From NCBI GenBank assembly GCA_947184155.2, contig CAMXCT020002759.1:1-64000 (forward strand): DNA of 64,000 nucleotides, in the 5' to 3' direction. The DNA is from Cladocopium goreaui. Taxonomy: Eukaryota > Sar > Dinophyceae > Suessiales > Symbiodiniaceae. Shown in pieces: positions 1 to 10,100 of the stretch. The translations under genes were made by a program, and so were the position numbers. The notes under the pieces were generated by a model that did no database searches, had not been told where the DNA came from, and saw nothing but the letters and a program-made list of their open reading frames with translations. Position 1 is the stretch's first letter. Each line of letters begins with the position of its first letter.

Positions 1-1
1 T

Positions 2-1426
2 GAAGAAGCAGCCTCTACCGATGGAGGAAGTGATCCAGAAGACCCTACCATCTCATGGTGTCCACCCATACCTGAAGCAGCTGAAGATCCCTCTGAGGAC
101 GAGATCTTGAGCGCAGCTGATAAGCTAGCAATGTTAATTGACAATATCCAACCTGACGGAAACCCATTCTGCATACCAGAAAACCTTGGCGTTCTCCCGC
201 CGCTATGGCTCCAGGCGAGACTGACGTTGTCCTTGATTGCCATCCAAGAAAAGTTTGCGCGCGTCTTGCTGAGTGTGGCCGGTGAACTGTGGTTGCGCGG
301 GCAAGGTGCCAAGGTGGAGGATGTCCTTAATCAAACAGCTAGGGCTCTCACAATTCGATTGGCAGAGAAGCTCGCCCAGGCGATGAGCTCGTTGATGAGA
401 TTGGCTGAATCCATGGTGACTCCAGAAACTGAATGTCTTTTGTATGCCACTTACTGGTTTCGGCCCATCCTGTCTGAACTCATTGGCTCAGCCCGCGAGA
501 GCTCTGAAGTGAATCGGAGTCGAGCGCCGAGTGGCCCTGTGAAAGTCCTAGTCACAGATCGACCGCATCGGCGCACTACTGGGTTAGTGGACCTTACAAG
601 TGGCGCCTCTGCCCTCTTGGCATGGTTTCCGGCTAGCTGGGCCAGTAAAATTGCTCCCAAACTCCTCGAGAATGCTCCTGAGAATGCACAGAAACCTCAA
701 GAAATCAACATCACGTGCCCGAAACGTTCCTATGACGAGACTACCGTGGAAGGAGAAAAGCAGCTGCTCCAAGCAGTTAAATTTGTTGCTAAAAATTTGC
801 CTGGTTTTCACCTGGGGTTGGATGAAGACTTTCAAATGGCTGGAAGCTTCCAGGAGCTCATCAATGGTTGCACCACAGGGCTCGTTGAACCATGTATGCT
901 GCGAGGCCTCCAACCCCTTGGATCGAATCGTACTACTCTTGAAGTGATTATTCCCTCTTCAGAAGGCCTTACCCCTGAAAAATGGAAAGAAACAGCCACA
1001 CTGTGTCCACTTGACTGGCCTTCCAACTACAGTCTTTTACTATTGTGGCACATGAATGGGAGCCTTCATCAAACAGAGGCGCGACTCAGGAAGCAACTGT
1101 CACACAGCCACATGTTTGCTGAGTGGACAGTCCATCTCGATAGATTTGCGGAGTGAGTTTTATTCCAGCAACCAGCAGTCTATATAGCGGAACATGCCTT
1201 GCAAACCAACCTGCGGGAGCGAAACTTCCCAGACAGGCGAGTCCGCAGGAGGGTCCCTCCGGAAGATCTGGATGAACATCGAAGGGCGCTCAGAGCGCTT
1301 CATCAGCGTGCTACTGCCCAGCAAGCAGTGAACCCAGTTTCATTTGGGCTCACCAATGAGTGGTATGACACCATTACAGCAGACAAAAAACACCATCTGG
1401 AACATTTCACGAGAGGTATGACATGA
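2..1426 (+). pseudogene. orf13 C-terminal region, upstream copy, broken by a nonsense codon
   Basis: The frame matches the last 470 or so codons of orf13 (31068-36779), from the acidic linker (about 2-105) to the common stop at 1424-1426. At 1154-1156 a TGA replaces the CGA (Arg) of the downstream copy, so the frame is cut about 90 codons early and resumes in register afterwards. Other differences are silent or mild substitutions. The domain itself is unrecognised. It holds the segment beginning GLTPEKWKETATLCPLDW, which is also the best preserved part of the decayed relatives at 40947-43290, so it is a constrained domain of the family. The N-terminal part lies outside the window. Confidence 0.88.
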
Positions 1427-4029
1427 TCCCCAGCTCAACCCCCAGTATCACACTTTCCTTCGTGTGTCCACCCCCTCTCCCCCCTCCCCTTATCTTTTTC
1501 TGTTTCACTCTGGGTTTTCACCCATTGGTTGGCTTTTGTTTCATCAATCACGGTGGTGGAAGATGACTTACGTGTCTAATTGGTTCAATTGTCACATCTA
1601 CTTAAGTGTACTGCTCATACCCAGTGTGTCTGTCCAAAGACGTGACAGGTGCACTGGTATGCAGCAGGAGACACAGTTTCCCCATTTATAATTGTTAGGT
1701 TCAGCATGCGACACATGCCTTGCTCCAACCAATACGATCTCTCCATCAGTTGGGAGCCACAGTTGGCTGTGTGTGCGAGTGCCAGCTTAGGCATAACAGA
1801 TCGGGCCGCATGGCTTCGTTAATACCCGTTTTCTGCACGAGCTGTCCCGTTGAGAGCTTAGCTTGTACTAAGGTTGCCTCTGCCATGAAGCCTAGTGCAC
1901 GCACTCGCTTTCTCGCAGTCGTTGCCTGACAATCATCGATGGGCAAAGATGCTGTTGTTGTCCCCAGATGCAGTCTTGATGAGCCACCCACTCCCCCACC
2001 CCTTCCACCAACTAAGGCACATGAATTCGCTGACTCATCCATAGGTTTTGCCATCCGCAGAGCTACATTAGGTGTTGGTGCCTTTTTCGTTCTTTTTCTG
2101 TTTGTGATTACTGTTCCCTGCCTGACGTGACCCTCACTCCCCCTCGGATGTTCCTCCTTGGCGCCTTGGTCCAGGTTTTACTGGTCCCTCCCTCTGGGTA
2201 TCGTTGCTTCCGGCGACGGCCTGGTTGCCTTGCCTCTGTGCTTGGAGTGATTGTTGTGCATTGATTTCCCCTCTTCATTGTGTCTCATGGCACTAAAAGC
2301 CTTTGGCCCTGTGTGGGGCTCGTTCCCTCTACACCATGTTTCCTGTGCTGTTGGAGTGCTGTGTGCACCCTCACTGAGGTATTCATCATAGTATGATCCT
2401 TGGCCCCTTTTTTGAACTCCGTTAAGGCACGTTTGTACCCTTTCTGGTGCGGGTGTGTCCCTCTCCCTCTGTCCTCTGCTGCCTCCTGGCTCCTCTCCTC
2501 GCTCCTTCTGTGTGGCCGGTGTCGTTGTGTGTGTTTTGTTTTGGCCTCTCCCCCCTTTTGTGATGTGCTTTCCCCCATGATGGCAGGGTTCTCTTTGGTG
2601 GTTGTTGTGTCATCTGGTTTACCTGTTGCCTGGATACTGAGGTCACCGCTCTACATCATTGCTCTGTCATTTCACCTTCACTACATTGGTCTTATCTCTA
2701 GTTACTCTGAATTCGTTCGCGGTGGGGCAGATTCCTGTCACCGTCCCCTCCTCTCCGTTTTACCTCTTTTTTGTCTTTTTGCGGTTTTGGGCTGTTTGAT
2801 TCATGTGGCTTTTTCGTTGGCTGTCTGGGGAGGGCCCTTCTCGCTCTGTTTTGTTTCTGCGATTTCTCCGGGAGGGGCGGTAGATCCCCGGTAGAGCCAT
2901 GGACCAGGCTGCACTGCAGTGAGCACTACTGGCGCTGTCCAGTGGTGCTTCCTGCTGTTCAGTCTGGAGCGCCCTAGTGCAGCAAAGCCTGCCAACATGG
3001 ATCGGTGCGCTGATGGGACGTTGTGATTCTGCTCATGGCTCACTCTAGGGGAGAGTGGCCCTATGTGAGATGCACTGCGAACCTCTGGAACATCTGACTT
3101 GCAGCAGTTTTTGCTGGGACGATGACACCTTGTGAATCCTGCTAGACTAGCTGCTAGTCAATCTGGTGCTGGTACAGCAAACCTAGCCACCTCTTCAAGT
3201 TTGTGGCTTGAGCTCGATTGCCATGTGCGAGCGGCGCAATTGTGTACAGGTCGCTGAGTAGCAATCTTTCTTTGCTTAAGCCTCCCCTCTGCACGAGTGT
3301 ATTCTATTCATCTGCAATGACCTTACGGAGAGGATCCTTTTTATCTGCGGAGATCTTTCACCATTGGCACCGTTTCAGGTCCTCTTGGCTTCCTACGATA
3401 TGACAGCATCTGGGATGAATTACAGTTATTGTCCTGCATGACCTACAGGCTGTCAATCCCTACCCCCCTTGAGGGGGGTATTGAGTCACATCACCACTGC
3501 GGCAGTATCTTACTACAGAGATTGGACTCCAACTTCACTCATCATCATAGGACCAACTTTGACAATGAGAATGGCAACTGATACGAGCTGTACTGTCAGC
3601 TATTCCTGCTTTGCCTACCTTTCAGAGAGCTGGAGTGACAGTCACGGTGTATGGATGATTAGAATCTGGGTGATCGTGTACTATATTTTTCGCTCTGCCG
3701 CACTTAATTAGTTTGCATGTTTTTGATGACGATACAGTGGCTTAGGTCACTGTATTCAAGGCAAATCTCAAGTTGTTTGGTTTGGTTCTTGTTTGGGCCC
3801 GGCCCCGTTCTTTGTTGCTTCGCTGTTTGCTTTTTGGCGAAACGCAAATCTGGCTGGGGGATTTGCGGGTCGTTTTGGTTGCGTTTTTTTGGTTTTTTGT
3901 TTGTGTTGATGAGATGATTTGCCCGCGTTTTTGGACCACACGAGTCCTTTTTCTAAATGCTTTTCACCGCTTACGCTATTGTAAGGACCGTGCCTAGTGC
4001 GAATCGGCCAAACCGGAGGAAAAAAAAAA
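1427..4029 (+). other. 3' UTR of the upstream copy
   Basis: This is 2.6 kb without a convincing gene, matching 36780-39373. It carries one copy of the family hairpin (1617-1660). It also has a strong hairpin at about 3452-3486 (a C6/G6 stem closed by TTGA inside a longer stem) and an 8 bp stem at 3732-3739/3748-3755 near the terminus. Several short ORFs here are pyrimidine-rich, are not conserved as proteins, and look accidental. The 2130-2420 part is also found, diverged, on the minus strand at about 39600-39900, so it belongs to the family's conserved 3' region. Confidence 0.8.
1617..1660 (+). promoter_or_regulatory. family two-helix hairpin, 3' UTR of upstream copy
   Basis: The inner stem CTGTC/GACAG (1630-1634/1644-1648) carries the loop CAAAGACGT. 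The outer stem is ATACC-CAGTG (1617-1626) paired with CACTGGTAT (1652-1660), with one bulge. It is the same architecture as the elements ahead of the accessory ORFs. Confidence 0.75.
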
Positions 4030-4578
4030 GTACCGCCAGACGGTCCCAAAAATGGGACCGTGAAAGTGCTTTTCTTTTCTTCTTTTACTAAGCTGTGCAT
4101 GCGGTCCCAAAAATGGGACCGCCAGGCGGTCCCATTTTTGGGACCGTGTTTAGGTTCATTTTTTGAAGTTTTTTGTATCAAGGTTGCAGAAGCGCAACGT
4201 TTTGGTTTCAATGAAGCTTTGTGGCTCATGGCGACCGGAAGGGCAACTAGGGAGGCCCTTTTGAGCGAAGCCGATTTTGAGAAGGTTTTCCGGACCCAGA
4301 ATTGGGTCCGTCGGAGCAAGCTGTTTTGTAGATGATTTTGTTTCTTGTTGCGGCAAGCGGGGTGCATATCGGTTGCTGCTTGAACCCAGTTGAAGGTAGC
4401 TTCTTATTATTTTGTTTCGTCTGGTGGCTTGATTGTTTGCTGCTAAACGAAGGCGCATCAGCCTGTTGCAGCCTTAGGTCATTGCTTGAAGTGTTTCTTC
4501 CTGTTGCGGAGTTTGTGGGTTTTCGCGCAGGTGGTCGGCTTCCATTTGAATGATTGTATTGAATACTTTATTTTTTTA
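4030..4578. other. spacer between the two element copies
   Basis: This is about 550 bp between the A-run of the upstream copy and the leader relic of the full copy. I see no gene. The first 280 bp carry a cluster of palindromes (see 4041-4310). No target-site duplication links this stretch to the sequence after 39373, so whether it is host DNA or an older repeat is unresolved. Confidence 0.6.
4041..4310. repeat. cluster of short perfect palindromes with an A/T-rich centre
   Basis: Palindromes occur at 4041-4060, 4101-4122, 4127-4146 (CGGTCCC arms around AAAAA or TTTTT) and 4291-4310 (CGGACCC arms). Similar palindromes with different arms (GCTCCC, GACTCCC) recur at 44825-44841, 44862-44882 and 45296-45337. 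The shared part is CCC-A/T run-GGG while the outer arm bases vary as pairs. They are probably small fold-back or hairpin-forming repeats. Confidence 0.7.
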
Positions 4579-4611
4579 TCCGTAGCCCCTGGCTCAAGTT
4601 TTCGGTTCAAG
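4579..4611 (+). other. relic dinoflagellate spliced leader, probably a tandem double relic
   Basis: The sequence reads TCCGTAGCC, then CC, then TGGCTCAAG (4579-4598). This is the DinoSL with its central ATTT replaced by CC. It is followed directly by TTTTCGGTTCAAG (4599-4611), which resembles the TTTTGGCTCAAG end of a second leader. Tandem decayed leaders are known marks of mRNAs that were trans-spliced, reverse-transcribed and reinserted repeatedly in dinoflagellates. If correct, this is the 5' end of the element's RNA. The first relic overlaps a stem (4586-4594), so structure could also explain part of the match. Confidence 0.6.
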
Positions 4612-4676
4612 TTACCAGTAGCCGAGCACACCTGTTGCAGAGGAGAGTACTGGTAACTGCGTAGTTAGCCCAGGGG
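4586..4676 (+). promoter_or_regulatory. stable stem-loop at the 5' end of the element RNA
   Basis: A perfect 10 bp stem (GTTACCAGTA at 4611-4620 with TACTGGTAAC at 4648-4657) is enclosed by a second helix (CCCCTGGCT at 4586-4594 with AGCCCAGGGG at 4667-4676, one bulge). It could be a 5' RNA structure used in translation or in template recognition. I could not fit it to an HDV-like or hammerhead ribozyme. Confidence 0.55.
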
Positions 4677-4938
4677 TAAGGGACTTGTTGCGTAGTTTGT
4701 TGCTGGGGCGACTTACTGTGCTCGATTCCTCCTGTGCTGTCGGAGCCCCCCCCCTTTTTAAGGTTAGATTGTGTTTCAGTCTGGTTGCTCTCTTTTGGTT
4801 TTCACCTGGCCCTTAGATATAGAGCTACTGGTTGAGAAAGTGTGCGAACCTTAGTTTCTGTTTTTTGCTTGCTCAAATCTCTGTGATTGGCATCGAGCTT
4901 CAGATCTTAAGGTTTGGTTTTCTTTGTTGCCTGGGTGT

Positions 4939-5726
4939 CTGTCCAAGGACGTGACAGGCACCTTGCGCAACCTACACTCACCCCTTTTTTGACAATTTGT
5001 TTTCACACAGGGTGTCTGTCCTAAGACGTGACAGGCTCACTGTTTTCATTTTTTCCTCTTGAATTTTCCACTCACACAGTGTGTCTGTCCAAAGACGTGA
5101 CAGGTCACTGTACTTTTACTACATTGCTCTACCAAGTTCCCCCTTTTTACCTGTTTTGACGCCAACACAGTGTATCTGTCCAAAGACGTGACAGGTCACT
5201 GTTGTTTCCACTGCACTGCTTTACCAAGGTCCTCTTTTGATCGATTGCTTTCTTTTCTCTCTTTTTACCAGTTTGAGTTCACACAGTGTATCTGTCCAAA
5301 GACGTGACAGGTCACTGTCCTTCTACTCCACCGCTTTACCAAGGTCCCTCTTCTAACCTGAATTTTTTGGATTGTTTCCTCTCGTCTCCTCTGTTTCTCT
5401 TCTGGACTACTCTCTATTTCACACAGTGTGTCTGTCCAAAGACGTGACAGGTCGCTGTTCTCTCCACCGCTGCCTCTGATTACACAGTGTATCTGTCCAA
5501 AGACGTGACAGGTGCTCTGTTGCCTCTACCCACCCCCCCTCTGTTTTGCATTTCGAGACACCTCGTCCCCCCCCTTTTTTTGAGTTGATTTGTTAAATCG
5601 GATCTCGTTACTTCCATATCGAACCATTTCGAACCTATTGAAGTGACTCCATTCTTTACACTCTCTTATCTTGTTTCGTTTCTCTCTCCCTGCTCTACGG
5701 GTTTATCTGTCCAAAGACGCGACAGG
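4939..5726 (+). promoter_or_regulatory. 5' UTR array of eight family hairpins
   Basis: Eight copies have cores at 4939-4958, 5016-5035, 5085-5104, 5176-5195, 5292-5311, 5432-5451, 5493-5512 and 5707-5726. The typical core is CTGTC-CAAAGACGT-GACAG. In most copies it is flanked by ACAGTG and CACTGT, which pair as an outer helix around a small internal loop. Loop variants are CAAGGACGT, CTAAGACGT and CAAAGACGC. Stretches between copies are pyrimidine-rich. The leader 4612-5821 contains no credible ORF, and orf1 starts 95 nt after the last hairpin. Roles as translation elements, packaging or RT-binding sites, or processing signals are all possible. Confidence 0.85.
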
Positions 5727-5821
5727 TACTCCCCCTCCCCTATCTTATCTCGAGTTACTTGTCATACCACTCACACACCTCTCACATACAACCTTTCTCT
5801 TGGTGAGAAGACAAAGCCAGA

Positions 5822-7129
5822 ATGGCTGAACACATCGAGGCTCAACAGGCTGCTGCGGAATATCTCGGTGCACTTGGATTGCATGCCACTCTCATGGTAC
5901 ATTTTCCGAGTAAGATCAAAGCACCTGAAGGCATACTTCTGACCACCTATGATCAGCTGCATTCACAGATAGCGAAGCAAGAGACTACTGCTTATGCGTT
6001 TCCCTCTTTTGGAGCGGCTCAAAGTGCTATGAAAACACTGGCAACGATGCAACAGACTGTTATACTTATCTATGAGTGTCATGCCAACACTGGCCCAGTC
6101 GAAATAGCAGCAAAAGTTTTTGACACTTGCCAGAGACACATAGCAGCCATTCGAGAAATAAAGCAGCTCACTGGAACCCTCAAATATCAAAAATATCCTA
6201 CTGTACTATATCTTGTCAAAATGGATAGCCTGTCAAGCAGTCCAGCCGTAATTGAATGGCAAATCCCTGACACGATAACTGATGAGCTGATAATGCCTGC
6301 CCGTATCGCCTTTGAAAATTTTGTTGGCAAAGAACTACGACAAGGGCAGTATCCAGGAATCAGCGAGACTAGTACATCACCAAATGGCTGCTATAATTCT
6401 GACAAGTCAAAAGGAAGCGTGCCGCTTACCATCAAATATGAAAAGAACTCTTGCTTACAAAGAACCAAAATCCGTGAAGCAATCGAATCGTTACAGAAAG
6501 AAATTAACACAGCACAAGACACCCAGTTTCAGATTAAAGAAGGCATTGACTGGACTCGTTTACATAAACTGCGGGAGGCTGCTACTTTCACTGTTATGTC
6601 CACTCGGCACTTAAGTGATCAAGAACGAAATGCACTTGCGCTGGAGCTCATGTCCTTTAGAATTAAGTACTTCTTCCTATCTAAAGCTCAAGTAATGCTG
6701 AAACTAGAAGGCATGGAAATCGAAGTGCTCCGCAATTTATTGCATTGTTCAACAACGTACTTGCCCTTTGGGCAACGCCAGCAATCGACACAATTTGTCC
6801 TTAGTCAAGTGACTGCCATGGGCAGCAACCGGTACCGAATTGAAGTAAGGTATGCACCAATAGGCAGTATGCCCTTTATACCACTTCAAATTGCAAAAAG
6901 TAGCATCATCCCACTCCTGGAAAATGAAGTAGCAGTCATTGACTCAGAGCTCGGTTTGCACTCATTAATGCGTTTTCAGCATCCAAATTTGAATTTCAAA
7001 CAATCGTTAATGAAGACAATGCCAATGTCACGATGCTCACTTTTTGGATCCCTCATGAAGTTAAGCAGAACTTCCCATGTTCTTTCTCAGTCAAGGACAA
7101 AAGAGGAAACAATATTGTCTGCACGATAG
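5822..7129 (+). CDS. orf1: unrecognised 435 aa protein, first ORF of the giant element
   Basis: The ATG at 5822 follows the hairpin array. A pyrimidine-rich stretch ends in CCAG just before the start, which would suit a trans-splice acceptor. I recognise no domain. There is no CCHC zinc knuckle, signal peptide or membrane segment. The middle (about residues 215-260) is rich in charged helical sequence. By position it corresponds to the ORF1 or Gag-like RNA-binding protein of LINEs, but this is inference from order only. Its end overlaps orf2 by 97 nt in the -1 frame. I see no classical slippery heptamer in the overlap, and orf2 has its own ATG there, so re-initiation is as likely as frameshifting. 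Confidence 0.75.
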   Translation: MAEHIEAQQAAAEYLGALGLHATLMVHFPSKIKAPEGILLTTYDQLHSQIAKQETTAYAFPSFGAAQSAMKTLATMQQTVILIYECHANTGPVEIAAKVFDTCQRHIAAIREIKQLTGTLKYQKYPTVLYLVKMDSLSSSPAVIEWQIPDTITDELIMPARIAFENFVGKELRQGQYPGISETSTSPNGCYNSDKSKGSVPLTIKYEKNSCLQRTKIREAIESLQKEINTAQDTQFQIKEGIDWTRLHKLREAATFTVMSTRHLSDQERNALALELMSFRIKYFFLSKAQVMLKLEGMEIEVLRNLLHCSTTYLPFGQRQQSTQFVLSQVTAMGSNRYRIEVRYAPIGSMPFIPLQIAKSSIIPLLENEVAVIDSELGLHSLMRFQHPNLNFKQSLMKTMPMSRCSLFGSLMKLSRTSHVLSQSRTKEETILSAR

Positions 7130-10100
7130 AGCATTGTGGAAACATACTGCCACAAACTGGTGCACCGGGTGAACCACCCAGGCACGAGACCAAAGGAGAG
7201 CATTGGCGTAGAATTGGTGAAAAGTGTAATCCAAGCTTCAAAAACAGACTCACTGTCATTGCCCCTGTCAGCACCCAGAATGCTTCTCAGAAGCGACGAT
7301 TCGGACTTCTGAAGGACTCAGCAGTTGACTTGCAGACTCAACAGGTATCATATACGTATTCTGAAGAGACCTACCCGTGGATTCTCTTCCTGGAATCTAT
7401 TCCTGTAATAGATACACTGGACATCTTTTTGACTCATTTTAGTCATTTTGAAGCAGTGAACAGTGCAAAAGGAGAATTCTGCAAGCAAAACTTCCTTAGG
7501 TTTGAACAAGTGTCCAAATTTACCAGAATCATGATGTTTGAAATCCCGTCAGGAAGGCAATGTCAAATCAATCGAGTTGATGGCCTCGAAAGCTCATTAT
7601 ACCTTACTAAGGTCGATGCTTTACAAATATACCCCTTCAAAACTTGTTATCTTGTCATGCTCGTGCCTCCCCACTTTGACTTCAGTACCATGCTAACTGC
7701 TGATACTAAAGTTGAAGCCATTGCTGCATGGAAATTTAGTACATTCGACAACAACAGAACCAATTTGAAAACCACCGCGGTACTTTCGACAAGCTCCACA
7801 CAGCACCAGCCGCTCATGAAGGACAAACGAACTGACCAGGGTGCCAAACTGCTTAGGACCCCGTCTGCCCCCCCCAGCAGCAAGAAAGCAATTGACCAGC
7901 TTCCGGCTTACGCAGTTTTAGGCGTCACCCCCCCACCAACTCCGCCCTCCCAGCAGGTCAATCCGTATCAAAACAGTCCCCCCCTCACTGAGGCTGTCGC
8001 TGGGGCAAGCGTCCATGACACTGCGAAGTCAAATGCAGAGCGGTCAGGCAGTCAAGGTGAACTTAATGGTGCGCAGCGTGCTGGTAACGTTCCAGAAGGG
8101 CAATTAACCCATGGGGATGCACGCACTGACCCCCCTACTGTCAGCCCAACCATCCCATGGACCAACCTACCTGCTAGTCACCCAACTGACACCGGTGAGC
8201 AACAGATTACTGAAATGGTTGTTGATCAAGACCATCACGGAAATAATATACGCAAAAGCGAGGAGGAAGATAAGGAGATGCTACCTCCCCAACCGGCACT
8301 TCTCTCCACCCCCGTCAAGAAACCCCCTACACGTGAAGGAGAAGCTCTTAGCAGTCAGAAAACTAGCATCCAAGAGCTCAAACCTACTTGTGGTGAAGTG
8401 AAAGGTGGGCTTGCAAGCAAAGGCAGACTGTCTAATGAACCTTCTGACCCTGTTGTCACTCCGTCCTCCCCACCTGGTGTCTCCCCTTCCTCACCAAATG
8501 ACAATGCGAAACCTGAGTGCAGTGACCCCATTGTACCTACACTTCCAAGTCAATGTCAGCCTCCAGATCTTGCCTCTAAGGCCCCTATTAGAAATGATCC
8601 TTCGCCAGAAAAACAGCCATTGTTACCTGATGACTCTATTGTCGTAGAAATCGGTGAAGATCCCCCTGGCATTGCAACCCCCACAAGGACCAAGTCTTCC
8701 CAGACCTCCTCCTTACATCAAGGAGAAGCGCTTCCCCCTATCCAGGCTGCCCTTAAACGAAGTTCTGTCCGCCCGGCCAACGACAAAACGCGTGTGTGCA
8801 TTGATATCACTGGGGAAGATGACCATACTAAGCAAAATGACCCCGCCCAGACATCCTTTGAACGTGAAACTCAAAGTCAGTCCCAACCAGCTCAGTTTGC
8901 CTCTCTCTCTCCTTTTGCTGAATCCAGCCGCAAATGGTTCCCGACCCTTGATGCTCCCGTTATTGCGGCCTTAGCTAATAAAGCCCAAGACATTGCGATT
9001 AACTGTGGTCACATGTCTAGCATGAATACTGCATTGTACTTCCTATCAAGAGGGCCGTGGATCCCAACACATGTTAGTATCCATGTGCGACAGGCAGCCC
9101 TTGCAGCAGTAGGGGTAGGGTGGAGTTGGGTCCATCAAGTACCCACGGTTTTTCCCTTTACATGTTTTGATGCCTGCCTGTCCCTTGCGACACTCAGCAC
9201 CATTCCCCCTAACGGCACTGCGCAAAACGATGCAGTATATGAACTATACTCAATCATATGCGCAAACCTTAGTCAGAGTACTCGTAACTTTCTTTTCTCA
9301 AGATTTGTATTACAATGTCAGGCGTGTTTACAGTCTAGCGCAATACCAATTGACACCTTCACTGCCACAGTCAAGCCTAATACAGGTATAGATGAACTTT
9401 GTGACTTGTTAGTTCCAATCTGGAATACTAATGAATTGACAGAGTGTCAAGCTTGTTCATGTCTAGACACTGCCAATGCCAAGTGGAAATGCGGCAAATT
9501 TGGCCCCTTGATTATCGTTCGAATCAAAGTACCTCCAGGATGCTCCCTTCCGAAGCTCGAGGAAGAACGACTCCCGCTTGGGTACAAATTCATGTTCCAA
9601 GAAAGAGAGTACGAAATCCAGTGTCTCATAGCCACCACTAGGCTTGACTTTGACAGCCAGCTCATAGTCCTGCATACTAGTCAGCCTGGAATGATAAGTA
9701 TGTACGACCATAACAATGGTATACGAGTTGTGGACTGTAAGCATGTCAGCGGGAAGCTCCTCATCAGTGGGCTTGTCATACTGCCAGTTAAGTCACCCAA
9801 AGCAATCCTAATGACAAAGCAACTTTCTGAAGCAGCAGGAGGAGGTGAAGTTGCGCAGTATCGCAAAAGACAGTTAAAGGTTGTCAAAGGCTTTCTCAAA
9901 ACGCCTCGGAAGCAGAAAAGAACGCGAACCTCGCAGCTCTCTCCCCCTTCATGCAAGAACAATGCGAAAACCAAGTCGAGCAAGAAGAGGGCGAAGGTGA
10001 CCAGACATGGACCCCCTAAGGATAGTCAGAATGAGAATGTAGTTGAAGAGATTGACCCTGAAGGATTACCTAGGATTATCGCACATGCAACGCTGGCCAA

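Larger units (their letters stand above)
1..4029 (+). mobile_element. 3' end of an upstream copy of the giant retroelement
   Basis: This stretch is nearly identical to 35350-39373, at an offset of about 35.35 kb. It covers the C-terminal coding part of orf13, the 3' UTR with its hairpin, and the same terminal A-run (about 4019-4029). Identity stops exactly after the A-run, which marks the 3' end of the element. The copy continues upstream of the window. Differences are scattered substitutions and small indels, for example near 3142. The high identity suggests recent amplification. It could be a neighbouring full copy or a truncated insertion; the window cannot decide. Confidence 0.92.

Noticed and set aside
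2285-3043. Overlapping ORFs on both strands in the 3' UTR
   Set aside because: Pyrimidine-rich composition keeps several frames open. Frames are not preserved in the older relatives although the nucleotide sequence partly is.
4586-4676. HDV-like self-cleaving ribozyme at the element 5' end
   Set aside because: The helices are simply nested. I found no double pseudoknot or active-site layout.
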